Assembly: GCF_003353055.1 (NCBI RefSeq) | Contig: NZ_QKWJ01000007.1 | Span: 62,001-126,000, forward strand | Source: Cupriavidus lacunae | GTDB lineage: Bacteria > Pseudomonadota > Gammaproteobacteria > Burkholderiales > Burkholderiaceae | Direction: 5' to 3' | DNA length: 64,000 nt | Shown: in pieces, positions 1 to 8,522 of the stretch | Layout of the letters: each line of letters starts with the position of its first letter | Numbering within the stretch: the first letter of the stretch is position 1 | Notes under the pieces: model-generated | Databases searched by the model: none | Told to the model about the DNA's origin: nothing | The model's input: the letters and a program-made list of their open reading frames with translations, nothing else | Translations under genes and position numbers: made by a program

Positions 1-191
1 ACGGGTTCACAGACGAGCGGAAACTCGTTGAGTTTACCATCGAGGGGCCGATCGAGATCGATCAAGGCAACGCAGGTGCACCCTCAAAACGGAAGCGCCC
101 CCTCGCATCAGCCCGCACGCGCGGCTTGGCCTGGCTACCTCAGCACGGCCTTCCGATGCCCAAAGAAATAGAAAACGTGCAGCACAGATAA
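1..191 (+). CDS. C-terminal end of an unidentified protein, truncated by the window edge
   Basis: An open frame starting at base 3 runs without a stop to TAA at 189-191 and gives about 62 residues, beginning GFTDERKLVEFTIEGPIEID and ending IENVQHR. The last 30 residues are basic and proline-rich. I do not recognise a family. It lies about 130 bases upstream of a Tlde1-type effector on the same strand, so it could belong to a type VI secretion accessory cluster, but only the position suggests that. The start lies outside the window, so coding status rests on a 189-base open frame. Confidence 0.4.
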   Translation, partial: GFTDERKLVEFTIEGPIEIDQGNAGAPSKRKRPLASARTRGLAWLPQHGLPMPKEIENVQHR

Positions 192-321
192 CATAGCAAC
201 TCCACTATATTCGGACTACGCTGATTGATTCCCGAAGGCATCTGCGCGCAAATGGGAATGTGCGTGCCCCCGACAGGGACCCCGCACCCCGCCCACAATA
301 CGCTATGAGTCGCTTAAGCAG

Positions 322-945
322 ATGAGCTTCCTTGAATCTGAAATCCGGGATAACAGCATCCTGCGCAGAGGCCTTGAAGAACTAGTGAGAGAACGCTTTG
401 GATATACACTCAACCGCCCGGATTCGCCGCGTGAGATCGTCAAGCTCTTGAGGCTTGACGAACTGGAGCGCCAGATTCATTGGCGTAAGGCCAAGCTCCT
501 TTTCGACGGCAAGTCCCAGCAAAGGATAGAAGGCGGCGCAACGCAGATGCGTTGGCCGGCCGTCTCAGGGCGGACCGGCTACCAGACCAAGGAACATCAG
601 AGCACCAGGGATGCAGGCCCCATACCCGAAGGCCTGTACACCGCGCGGCAGGATGATTTTCAGCGCTGGGAAGATACGAGCATCTTCAACAGAGCTGCCT
701 GCATTCTCAGGCTCATCAACATCAAGGCCGGGCGATGGCCAGGCTGTACGACAGCCTGGGGCACCCGGCGCATTGGATTGCAGCCACGCCCCGGAACAAA
801 CGTGTTTGGCCGAAGCAATTTCACGATCCACGGCGGAAGCTACCCAGGCTCTGCAGGCTGCATCGACCTCACCAGTTCAATGAATTCCTTTGCCAAAGAG
901 TTCTTGTACTATGCCAAAGACATGGAACTGGAAGTTCGCTATTAG
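322..945 (+). CDS. Tlde1-type (DUF2778) L,D-transpeptidase-like effector candidate
   Basis: A 207-residue protein without a signal peptide. Residues about 75-205 carry the pattern of the Tlde1/DUF2778 family: a RWPAVSGRTGY segment, GPIPEGLY (99-106), then FTIHGG with His170 and SAGCIDL with Cys180, which match the conserved His and Cys of this papain-like L,D-carboxypeptidase/transpeptidase fold. Known members are type VI secretion effectors that attack peptidoglycan precursors in the periplasm of rival cells. Residues 1-70 are charged, predicted helical and not recognised; they could be a loading or adaptor region. The ATG at 322 has no clear ribosome binding site. The next gene overlaps its last 35 bases and could encode immunity. 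No Hcp, VgrG or PAAR gene is visible here. The family call is good; delivery by type VI secretion is inferred. Confidence 0.75.
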   Translation: MSFLESEIRDNSILRRGLEELVRERFGYTLNRPDSPREIVKLLRLDELERQIHWRKAKLLFDGKSQQRIEGGATQMRWPAVSGRTGYQTKEHQSTRDAGPIPEGLYTARQDDFQRWEDTSIFNRAACILRLINIKAGRWPGCTTAWGTRRIGLQPRPGTNVFGRSNFTIHGGSYPGSAGCIDLTSSMNSFAKEFLYYAKDMELEVRY

Positions 946-1246
946 GGCAGTCGGATCCAGCATCCTCGCTCTCATCGCCATGCTGATGCTGGTAGAGATA
1001 TGGGGAGCATGGACAGCCCCCGAGGAATATCCGTTCGGCGGCCAAGGACCATCGGCAGCAATGTGGGCATATCAATCACAGGCGAACTACCTGCTGTCGT
1101 GCTTCGCATGCCTGCTCGGGTGCTCACTTGGAATTTGGGCGTTGCTGGCGATGAACCGCAGCATTTGGCTGCGCTGGCTGGCCGGGATGCCAGTGCTTCT
1201 CCTCTGGGTATGGATGGCACTCGACGGTTCCCGGCTTGACCTCTGA
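911..1246 (+). CDS. small three-pass membrane protein, possible immunity protein
   Basis: A 111-residue protein starting at ATG 911, inside the last 35 bases of the effector gene, in a different frame. I prefer 911 to the in-frame TTG at 890. It has three hydrophobic stretches: roughly residues 10-35 (SSILALIAMLMLVEIW), 55-80 (YLLSCFACLLGCSLGIWALL) and 88-104 (LAGMPVLLLWVWMAL). I do not recognise the family. Overlap with a cell-wall-targeting toxin gene is the arrangement expected of an immunity gene, and Tlde1 immunity proteins act in or at the periplasm, so a membrane protein would fit. It could equally be an unrelated membrane protein. Confidence 0.6.
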   Translation: MPKTWNWKFAIRAVGSSILALIAMLMLVEIWGAWTAPEEYPFGGQGPSAAMWAYQSQANYLLSCFACLLGCSLGIWALLAMNRSIWLRWLAGMPVLLLWVWMALDGSRLDL

Positions 1247-1309
1247 ACGTTCGCTGACAGGCGCCGCGGTGGATGCGCATACTTAAGTTCGCAGTGCTCC
1301 GCCCCTGTA

Positions 1310-1870
1310 TCAGCGCGGCGCAGTCCGCTCGATCCAGGTCGAAAACGTCGTCAGGAACTTGCCCAGAAAGCCCTTCGTCGACTCATTGGCAATTCCGCCC
1401 TGCTCGTCAAACAGCTTGTCGACGCCGCTGATATACGCCTCGGGCTGCTGCAGCATCGGGACATTGAGGAACACCATCGACTGGCGCAGGTGCTGGTTGG
1501 CACCGAACCCGCCGATGGCCCCGGGCGAAGCGCTCATGATGGCGCCGGGCTTGCCGTCCCAGACGCTGCTGCCATACGGGCGCGAGCCCACGTCGATGGC
1601 GTTCTTCAGCGGCGCGGGCACGGAGCGGTTGTATTCCGGGGTCACGAACAGCACGGCGTCGGCGCGGCGGACGCGATCGCGGAAGGTGGTCCAGGCCTGG
1701 GTCGGTTTGTCATCGAGGTCCTGGTTGTATAGCTCCAGGGCACCGATTTCGACGATCTCCAGCCTGAGCTGCGGCGGCGCCAGCGCGATCAGCGCCTTGG
1801 CCAGCTTGCCGTTGTATGACTCCTTGCGCAGGCTTCCCACCAGTACAACGACATCACGAGGATTACTCAT
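1310..1870 (-). CDS. NAD(P)H-dependent FMN reductase (ChrR/YieF-like)
   Basis: A 186-residue flavodoxin-fold protein. It has the FMN phosphate-binding loop GSLRKESYN at residues 12-20 and the family motif TPEYN at 77-81, followed by PAPLKNAID. Proteins of this family transfer two electrons from NAD(P)H to quinones, chromate or azo compounds and are cytosolic. An AAAGGAG ribosome binding site lies just upstream of ATG 1870. It is convergent with the small membrane gene that ends at 1246. The true substrate cannot be told from sequence. Confidence 0.88.
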   Translation of the reverse strand: MSNPRDVVVLVGSLRKESYNGKLAKALIALAPPQLRLEIVEIGALELYNQDLDDKPTQAWTTFRDRVRRADAVLFVTPEYNRSVPAPLKNAIDVGSRPYGSSVWDGKPGAIMSASPGAIGGFGANQHLRQSMVFLNVPMLQQPEAYISGVDKLFDEQGGIANESTKGFLGKFLTTFSTWIERTAPR

Positions 1871-1999
1871 TGCGGCTCCTTTGACTGTGTGGACGGGTTG
1901 GCATGGACGGCGCCCGCAGCCTGCATTGCCATGGCAGCGGGCGCCAGTCCAGCCGTCACTCTACCCGAGTCGGAGCCGGCATGTCCTGCGCAGCGGATG

Positions 2000-3088
2000 T
2001 CACGCATTCTTGCCGAGCGCCACCAGCGGATGCTCCCCGGCGCGCCACGGGCTGTCGAAAAACGACATCACCTTTTCGCGGCTGACTTCATCGGGCCGGG
2101 CATGCTGCCAGCGCGGCTTGTGGTCCTTGTCGACGGCCAGCGCGCGGATGCCTTCAACGCCGTCGCCCTTGCGGAACACGTAGTACATCATGTCCAGCTC
2201 CATGCGCAGCTCGTCGTCCAGCGACATGCTGCGTGCGCGGCGGATCTGCTCCAGCGTCACGCACAGCATCAGCGGCGAGCGGCTGCGCAGCATGGCGGCG
2301 GTCTGCGCGGCCCAGTCGCCCGGGGCGTCGCTGACGGCGGCAAGGATGTCCGGCATGGTGCTGCCCGCGAACAGGCTGTCGATCTGTGCCGACAGCCCGG
2401 CCAGCGCGCTTTGCGCCGGTGCGCAATCATTGCGGTGCGTGGCGGTGAAGCCTTCGATGTGGGCCAGCACCGCGTCGCCGCTGGCAAACTGCTGCGTGCG
2501 CAGCGAATCGACCAGTTCCGCGAGGCGGTTGCCCGGCAGGTAGGCGTCGGCCAGCCCGGCGTAGAGCGCGTCGGCGGCGTGGATCACGGTGCCGGTCAGG
2601 CCCAGGTACTCGCCGATGCGCCCCGGCGTGCGCGCCAGGAACCAGCCGCCGCCCACATCCGGGAACAGGCCGATATTGGTTTCCGGCATCGCCATCTTGG
2701 TGCGATCGGTGACAAGGCGCAGCCTGGCCCCTTGCGAGATGCCCATGCCGCCGCCCATCACCACGCCATCCATCAGCGCGATATAGGGCTTGGCGTAGCG
2801 GTGGATCAGGAAGTTGAGCGCATATTCCTCGACAAAGAACTGGTCAAGCAGCGGATCGCCTTCGTGCGCAGCCTTGTGGAAATAGCGGATGTCGCCGCCG
2901 GCGCAGAATGCCTTGCCGCCGGCACCGGTGACCACCACGGCCACTACCTCGGGCGCGGCGGCCCAGGCCTGCAGCGCCCGGGTGATGGCGCGGATCATGT
3001 CGAGCGACAGGGCGTTGAGCGCCTGCGGGCGGTTCAGCGTCAGGTATCCGATGCCACCGCGGACCTCTGTCGTGACGAATTCAGTCAT
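2000..3088 (-). CDS. enoyl-CoA hydratase/isomerase family, 3-hydroxyisobutyryl-CoA hydrolase-like
   Basis: 362 residues of the crotonase fold. FCAGGD (61-66) and GGGMG (112-116) form the oxyanion-hole region. The segment PETNIGLFPDVG (135-146) matches the catalytic Glu/Asp motif of 3-hydroxyisobutyryl-CoA hydrolases (Glu136, Asp144 here), and the length fits HIBCH rather than the roughly 260-residue true hydratases. That enzyme acts in valine breakdown, freeing 3-hydroxyisobutyrate from its CoA ester. The start is ATG 3088, preceded by GGAGGA; a longer open frame to 3199 is not needed. No valine-pathway gene is adjacent, so the substrate assignment is from motif only. Confidence 0.85.
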   Translation of the reverse strand: MTEFVTTEVRGGIGYLTLNRPQALNALSLDMIRAITRALQAWAAAPEVVAVVVTGAGGKAFCAGGDIRYFHKAAHEGDPLLDQFFVEEYALNFLIHRYAKPYIALMDGVVMGGGMGISQGARLRLVTDRTKMAMPETNIGLFPDVGGGWFLARTPGRIGEYLGLTGTVIHAADALYAGLADAYLPGNRLAELVDSLRTQQFASGDAVLAHIEGFTATHRNDCAPAQSALAGLSAQIDSLFAGSTMPDILAAVSDAPGDWAAQTAAMLRSRSPLMLCVTLEQIRRARSMSLDDELRMELDMMYYVFRKGDGVEGIRALAVDKDHKPRWQHARPDEVSREKVMSFFDSPWRAGEHPLVALGKNA

Positions 3089-3208
3089 GTCGTACTCCTC
3101 CAATGCAACTCGCGATTTTACGCCAGTCGCATAGGCAAGCGCACCCCTGTGGGCAGCTTGCGGCGCATGCGCAAACGCTGCGCATGCGCCCCGCTCCACC
3201 CTTGCTCA

Positions 3209-4774
3209 TCAGGCCAGCCGGAATGTCGCCACCAGCGACGTCAGGCGCTGTGCCTGGTCTTCGAGCGATGCGGCCGCGGCGGCCGCCTGCTCCACCAGCG
3301 CCGCATTCTGCTGCGTCATGCTGTCCATCTGCGTCACGGCCACATTGACCTGCTCGATGCCGTTGGACTGCTCATCAGAGGCCGAGCTGATATCGCCGAT
3401 GATGGCGCTCACACGCTGCACCGCATCGACGATATCCTGCATCGCGCGGCCCGCGTCATCGACCAGTTCCGAGCCTTCGCGCACATTGGCTACCGAGGCG
3501 CCGATCAGCGTGCGGATTTCCTTCGATGCACCGGCGCAGCGCTGCGCCAGGTCGCGCACGTCGCCGGCCACCACGGCAAAGCCGCGGCCGTGCTCGCCGG
3601 CGCGCGCGGCTTCCACGGCTGCGTTCAGGGCCAGGATGTTGGTCTGGAAGGCGATCTTCTCGATCACGTCGATGATGTCGACGATCTTGCCCGAGCTGGC
3701 GTCGATCGACTGCATCGTACTGACGACGCGCAGCACGGCATCGCTGCCGCGCCCGGCCAGGGTCGCGGCATCGGTTGCAAGCGCGCGCGCCTCGCGTGCG
3801 CTGTCGGCATTCTGGCGCACAGTGCTGGTCAGTTCCTCCATGCTCGAAGCGGTCTCTTCCAGCGAAGCCGCCTGCTGTTCGGTGCGCTGCGACAGGTCGG
3901 TATTGCCGCTGGCGATCTGCTTGCTGGCTGCGGCGATCGAGTCCGCACCGCCGCGCACGTCGCCCACCATGGCCACCAGGCTGGCCTGCATCCGGCCCAG
4001 CATGCCGAGCATGCGCGCGGTCTCGTTGCGTGCCGTTTCGTCGGCCAGTACCTCGCCGCCGGATGCCGCGACGCTCAGGTCGCCGCCCGAGATGTTCTCG
4101 AAGCGCGCAATCGCCGTATCGAGCGGCCGCACGATCGAACGGCGCAGGCGCCATGCCATCACCGTGCTGAAAACCAGGCCCACCGCCAGCACGCACACCG
4201 ACAGCGTGAACAGGTTGAAGTAGCGCTGTTGCGAGGCCTCGTAGACCTGCTTCGCGCTCGCGACCTGCAGCTTGTTCAGTTCGGTGTTGACGGCGGTAAA
4301 GGCGATGTCGAGCCGCGGGATGGTTTCGAGCACGGCCTTCATCACGCTATCACGGTCGCCGGCATGCAGCGCGGCGATCATCGGCGTCACACCCTGCCCG
4401 AACAGTGCATCGCGCCTGGCGGTGACATCCTCCACCGCCCTGGCCTCTTCAGCCGAGCGCGGCAAGGCGAGATAGGCCTTCCAGGCTTTCTCGGAATCGC
4501 GTGCAAAGCCTTCTGCGGTCGCGGCGCGCGCTTTCGCATCGGCGGGGTCGGTGGCGAAGGTGGCCTGGTCGAGCAGCACACGCACCAGCAACTGGTTCGA
4601 ACGCGCTTCGGCCAGGTTGACAGCGGCGGACAGCTGTTGCTGGTAGATCTGGCGCGTGGCCTCGTTGCTGCGCGACATGCCGAGCCAGCCCACCGCGCCG
4701 ACAATCAACAACAACAAGTTTGTGACGACGGTGAGGAACCACAATCTGGCTCCGATGGTAGTGTTCTTGAACAT
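3209..4774 (-). CDS. methyl-accepting chemotaxis protein
   Basis: A 521-residue chemoreceptor. There are membrane segments at about 10-32 and 187-208, with a periplasmic four-helix-bundle-like ligand domain of about 150 residues between them. A HAMP linker begins near 210 (RRSIVRPLDTAIARF). The cytoplasmic signalling tip contains NILALNAAVEAARAGEHGRG, the conserved contact region for CheA and CheW. The start is ATG 4774 with GGAG upstream; an open frame continues upstream but the membrane helix begins naturally here. The ligand is unknown. No che genes lie nearby, so it is an orphan receptor. Confidence 0.92.
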   Translation of the reverse strand: MFKNTTIGARLWFLTVVTNLLLLIVGAVGWLGMSRSNEATRQIYQQQLSAAVNLAEARSNQLLVRVLLDQATFATDPADAKARAATAEGFARDSEKAWKAYLALPRSAEEARAVEDVTARRDALFGQGVTPMIAALHAGDRDSVMKAVLETIPRLDIAFTAVNTELNKLQVASAKQVYEASQQRYFNLFTLSVCVLAVGLVFSTVMAWRLRRSIVRPLDTAIARFENISGGDLSVAASGGEVLADETARNETARMLGMLGRMQASLVAMVGDVRGGADSIAAASKQIASGNTDLSQRTEQQAASLEETASSMEELTSTVRQNADSAREARALATDAATLAGRGSDAVLRVVSTMQSIDASSGKIVDIIDVIEKIAFQTNILALNAAVEAARAGEHGRGFAVVAGDVRDLAQRCAGASKEIRTLIGASVANVREGSELVDDAGRAMQDIVDAVQRVSAIIGDISSASDEQSNGIEQVNVAVTQMDSMTQQNAALVEQAAAAAASLEDQAQRLTSLVATFRLA

Positions 4775-4997
4775 GAGGGCTCCGGGGGAAGAGGAATCAG
4801 GGGACTCGGGAGCGCGCGCCGCGCGGCCGCCCTGTTCAACTACGGCGCGCTGGCCGCGTCCTTTACCGGTATTCACCGCCCTCACACGCGTGACAGAATT
4901 GCGTGGCAGTACAGCAATCCACCTTGTGGCGGATGCGCCGCGATAGCCCCGCTCGGCGCCGTTTGGAGGAACCCCTCGTGGCAATTCCACGCGAAAT

Positions 4998-5876
4998 ATG
5001 CAAACTGGCGAGATGAACACTGAATCGCTCGATCCCGGACTCGTACTGCTGGCCTTTGCGCCAGTGTTCCTGCTGACCATCGGCGCCGAAGCCTGGTACT
5101 GGGCCCGCCGCGACCCGACCGTCTACAGCCCGCGCGACACTATCTCCAACGCGGCACTGGCCCTGATGCACCAGGCCTCGGATGCGTTCTTCCTCTGGCT
5201 GATGATCCGCACGGTCTATGCGTGGTGCTATCAGCATGGCCTGCGCGCCATGCCGGAAACGCTGTGGTCATTCGCCCTGCTGCTGTTGCTGCAGGACTTT
5301 CTCTATTACTGGTTCCACCGCGCCAGTCACCGCGTGCGCTGGCTGTGGGCCTCGCACGTGACGCACCATTCGTCGGAGGGCATGAATTTCTCGACGGCGT
5401 TCCGCCAGAGCCTTACGTATCCGCTCTCGGGCATGTGGCTGTTCTGGATTCCGCTGGCGTGGATCGGCTTTACGCCGGACTGGGTGATCCTGGCGGTGGG
5501 CCTGAACCTGGCCTTCCAGTTCTTCGTGCATACGCGGCTGGGGCAGCGCTGGCCGCTGGTCGAGTCGCTGCTGAACACGCCGTCGGTCCATCGCGTGCAT
5601 CATGCGAAGAACCCGCAGTACATCGACCGCAACTACGCCGGCGTGCTGACGATCTGGGACCGGCTGTTCGGCACCTTCGTCCCCGAGCATGAGGCGCCGG
5701 TGTACGGCATCACGCGCCAGGTGCGCACCCATAACCCGCTGACGCTGACCTTCCATGAATGGCGCGACATGTTCGCCGATGCGTGGCGGGACCATGACCG
5801 GCGCTATCTGTGGAAACCGCCCGAATGGCGCAGCCCGCGGGCGCCGGCACTGGAGCCGCTGCCCGGCACGCGATAA
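4998..5876 (+). CDS. fatty acid hydroxylase / sterol desaturase superfamily membrane protein
   Basis: A 292-residue integral membrane protein with the diiron His clusters of the superfamily: HRASH (107-111), HVTHH (120-124) and VHRVHH (197-202). Hydrophobic helices lie at about 15-33, 60-80, 90-106 and 145-180. Members hydroxylate or desaturate lipids at the membrane; the substrate is not predictable here. ATG 4998 and ATG 5013 are both possible starts, neither with a strong ribosome binding site. It starts about 220 bases from the divergent chemoreceptor and ends at a bidirectional terminator shared with typA. A second member of the superfamily lies at the right edge of the window. Confidence 0.85.
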   Translation: MQTGEMNTESLDPGLVLLAFAPVFLLTIGAEAWYWARRDPTVYSPRDTISNAALALMHQASDAFFLWLMIRTVYAWCYQHGLRAMPETLWSFALLLLLQDFLYYWFHRASHRVRWLWASHVTHHSSEGMNFSTAFRQSLTYPLSGMWLFWIPLAWIGFTPDWVILAVGLNLAFQFFVHTRLGQRWPLVESLLNTPSVHRVHHAKNPQYIDRNYAGVLTIWDRLFGTFVPEHEAPVYGITRQVRTHNPLTLTFHEWRDMFADAWRDHDRRYLWKPPEWRSPRAPALEPLPGTR

Positions 5877-5908
5877 AAAAAACCGCGCCAGAAAGGCGCG
5901 GTTTTTTG
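5874..5908. terminator. bidirectional rho-independent terminator
   Basis: A 9-bp stem AACCGCGCC / GGCGCGGTT (5881-5889 and 5895-5903) has an A-run on its left and a T-run on its right, so it can end transcription from both convergent genes, the hydroxylase and typA. Confidence 0.9.
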
Positions 5909-5924
5909 TGGCCGGCGTCAGCGC

Positions 5925-7745
5925 TTATGCGCCTTCGCGGGAAGCGCGCTTGCGCTCGTGTTCCTTCAGGTGGCGCTTGCGCAGGCGGATGCTCTTGGGC
6001 GTGAGCTCGACCAGCTCGTCGTCGGCGATGAATTCCACCGCATATTCGAGCGACATCTGGATCGGCGGCACCAGGCGCACCGCTTCGTCGGTACCCGAAG
6101 CACGCACGTTGGTCAGCTGCTTGCCCTTGATCGGGTTGACCACCAGGTCGTTGTCGCGGCTGTGGATGCCAATGATCATGCCTTCATACAGCGCATCGCC
6201 CGGCTTGACGAACATACGGCCGCGGTCCTGCAGCTTCCACAGCGCGTAGGCCACCGCATCGCCGTCGTCCTGCGAGATCAGCACGCCGTTGTGGCGCTCG
6301 CCCAGGCCGCCTTCGCGCACCGGTGCGTAGTCGTCGAAGATATGGCTGATCAGGCCGGTGCCGCGCGTCAGCGTCATGAACTCGCCCTGGAAGCCGATCA
6401 GGCCGCGGGCCGGGATGCGGTATTCCAGGCGGGTACGGCCCTTGCCGTCCGACGCCATGTCGAGCAGTTCGCCCTTGCGGCGGCCCAGCTCTTCCATCAC
6501 GCCGCCCTGGTGGCTGTCTTCGACGTCCACGGTCAGCAGTTCGTACGGCTCGTTCTTGACGCCGTCGATTTCCTTGAACACCACGCGCGGACGCGACACG
6601 GCCAGCTCGTAGCCTTCGCGGCGCATGTTTTCCAGCAGGATGGTCAGGTGCAGTTCGCCGCGGCCCGACACTTCAAAGATGGTGTCGTCGCCGGTATCGG
6701 CGACGCGCAGTGCCACGTTGGACTTCAGTTCGCGGTCCAGGCGCTCGCGCAGCTGGCGGCTGGTCACGAACTTGCCTTCACGGCCGGCCAGCGGCGAGGT
6801 GTTGACGCAGAAGTTCATGGTCAGAGTCGGCTCGTCCACCTTCAGCATCGGCAACGCGTCCAGGGCGTCCGGCGCGCACACGGTGCAGCCGATACCCAGT
6901 TCTTCGATGCCGTTGATCAGCACGATGTCGCCGGCTTCGGCCTCGGACACGATCTCGCGCTCCAGGCCCTGGAACTTCAGCACCTGGTTGATACGACCCT
7001 TGATCGGGTTGCCTTCCGGGCCGAACTTGACCACCACGTCCTGCAGCGGACGGGCGCGGCCACGCGAGATGCGGCCCACGCCGATCTTGCCGACGTAGCT
7101 GGAGTAGTCCAGCGAGATGATCTGCAGCTGCAGCGGGCCGTCCCGATCGTCGTCACGCACTGGCACCTTGTCCAGCACGGTTTCGAACAGCGGCTTCATG
7201 TCGCCGTCGCGCACGTCTTCGGTCAGGCCGGCAAAGCCGTTCAGGCCCGAGGCGTAGATCACCGGGAAGTCCAGCTGCTCGTCGGTGGCGCCCAGCTTGT
7301 CGAACAGGTCGAAGGTCTGGTTGATCACCCAGTCCGGGCGCGCGCCCGGGCGGTCGATCTTGTTGACCACCACGATCGGCTTCAGGCCCAGCGCCAGCGC
7401 CTTGCGCGTGACGAAGCGAGTCTGGGGCATCGGGCCCTCGACCGCGTCGACCAGCAGCAGCACGCCGTCGACCATCGACAGCACGCGCTCCACTTCACCG
7501 CCGAAGTCGGCGTGGCCCGGGGTGTCGACGATATTGATATGGGTACCGTTGTATTCGACGGCACAGTTCTTCGCGAGAATCGTGATCCCGCGTTCCTTTT
7601 CCAGGTCGTTCGAGTCCATCACCCGTTCGGCGACTTGCTGGTTGTCGCGGAAGGTGCCTGCCTGGCGCAGGAGCTGGTCGACCAGGGTGGTCTTGCCATG
7701 ATCGACGTGGGCGATGATGGCGATATTTCGGATGGCGCGGGTCAT
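5925..7745 (-). CDS. typA: translational GTPase TypA/BipA
   Basis: 606 residues, the usual length. The G1 loop AHVDHGKTT sits near residue 12, the switch region carries [18 protein letters not shown] is G3 and [13 protein letters not shown] is G4, followed by elongation-factor-like domains and the TypA-specific C-terminus. The protein binds ribosomes and assists 50S assembly and stress adaptation. The start is ATG 7745 ([20 protein letters not shown]). In Burkholderia and Ralstonia typA usually follows truB; here truB ends about 14 kb away. Confidence 0.97.
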   Translation of the reverse strand: MTRAIRNIAIIAHVDHGKTTLVDQLLRQAGTFRDNQQVAERVMDSNDLEKERGITILAKNCAVEYNGTHINIVDTPGHADFGGEVERVLSMVDGVLLLVDAVEGPMPQTRFVTRKALALGLKPIVVVNKIDRPGARPDWVINQTFDLFDKLGATDEQLDFPVIYASGLNGFAGLTEDVRDGDMKPLFETVLDKVPVRDDDRDGPLQLQIISLDYSSYVGKIGVGRISRGRARPLQDVVVKFGPEGNPIKGRINQVLKFQGLEREIVSEAEAGDIVLINGIEELGIGCTVCAPDALDALPMLKVDEPTLTMNFCVNTSPLAGREGKFVTSRQLRERLDRELKSNVALRVADTGDDTIFEVSGRGELHLTILLENMRREGYELAVSRPRVVFKEIDGVKNEPYELLTVDVEDSHQGGVMEELGRRKGELLDMASDGKGRTRLEYRIPARGLIGFQGEFMTLTRGTGLISHIFDDYAPVREGGLGERHNGVLISQDDGDAVAYALWKLQDRGRMFVKPGDALYEGMIIGIHSRDNDLVVNPIKGKQLTNVRASGTDEAVRLVPPIQMSLEYAVEFIADDELVELTPKSIRLRKRHLKEHERKRASREGA

Positions 7746-7876
7746 TGCTGCGTCTCGCTTTGGAGAATCTGAGGTAACCCAACATTCTAGCATGTTGCGG
7801 CGCAAGACGCGTTGACCGGAACCGTCACTTACCCAGGGAAAATTATTGCGAAAAGTGGAATAACAAATTTCCGTTC

Positions 7877-7905
7877 TTGCGCATCATTAAACGTGAACAT
7901 ATATT
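7877..7905 (+). promoter_or_regulatory. candidate sigma-70 promoter of the marR-efflux operon
   Basis: TTGCGC (7877-7882) and TATATT (7900-7905) are separated by 17 bp, and the predicted start would be near 7912, about 22 bases before the marR ATG. The surrounding 100 bases are clearly richer in A and T than the neighbours. No matched operator pair was found, so control by the MarR protein is assumed from family habit. Confidence 0.5.
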
Positions 7906-7933
7906 TGCCACAGCAAAGATTGCAAAGGCAAAG

Positions 7934-8422
7934 ATGTCACCGTTCCCTTCCCCCGATCGGCCAGCCGAATCCACGGCCGGCCAGTTCGATCCCGCCCAAT
8001 ACCAGATGTCCGACAGCGTCGGCTACCTGATGCAGCGCGCCAAGAACATGCTGGCGCACGGGGTCGAGCAGGAAGTCAGCAGCCTGGACATCACGCACGC
8101 ACAAGCCAGTTGCCTGATGATGCTGGCCACCGGGCGCGCCTCGACCGTCACCGACCTTGGCCGCGAACTGAATACCGACATGGGTTCGGTCACGCGCCTG
8201 CTCAGCCGCATGGAAAAGCGCGGCCTGATCGAGCGCCGCCGCCGCGACGCCGACCGCCGCGTGGTCGACCTGTCGGTCACGCCACAGGGCCAGGAACTGG
8301 TGGAACAACTGCCCGCCATCTTCTGCAAGGTGCTTTCTCACCACTTTCGCGGTTTTTCCGAGGACGAGCTCCTGGCGCTGCGCAGCATGCTACGACGGAT
8401 CATCGATAACAACAGCGGGTAG
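7934..8422 (+). CDS. MarR family transcriptional regulator
   Basis: A 162-residue winged helix protein. The DNA-binding core is seen in RASTVTDLGRELNTDMGSVTRLLSRMEKRGLIERRRRDADRR (split across residues about 75-118), with the typical wing DRRVVDLSVTPQG. I take ATG 7934 as the start, with AAAGGCAAAG upstream; a TTG at 7877 lies within the likely promoter. It is the first gene of a co-oriented efflux operon and probably represses it until a phenolic or lipophilic compound binds, as EmrR/MprA-type regulators do. The ligand is unknown. Confidence 0.88.
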   Translation: MSPFPSPDRPAESTAGQFDPAQYQMSDSVGYLMQRAKNMLAHGVEQEVSSLDITHAQASCLMMLATGRASTVTDLGRELNTDMGSVTRLLSRMEKRGLIERRRRDADRRVVDLSVTPQGQELVEQLPAIFCKVLSHHFRGFSEDELLALRSMLRRIIDNNSG

Positions 8423-8522
8423 CGGGCCTGCGCGCCGCGCCGCCGGCACGCCGGATTGTCCGGCCAACCGGAAACTGTATCTGCCCGTAGAAACCGTATA
8501 GCTCCGGCGACGGAGCAACAAC

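Noticed and set aside
1889..5023. Very long plus-strand open frame of more than 1000 codons
   Set aside because: It is antisense to the hydratase and chemoreceptor genes, has an Arg/His/Gln/Ala-rich composition typical of the reverse of GC-rich genes, and shows no domain pattern.
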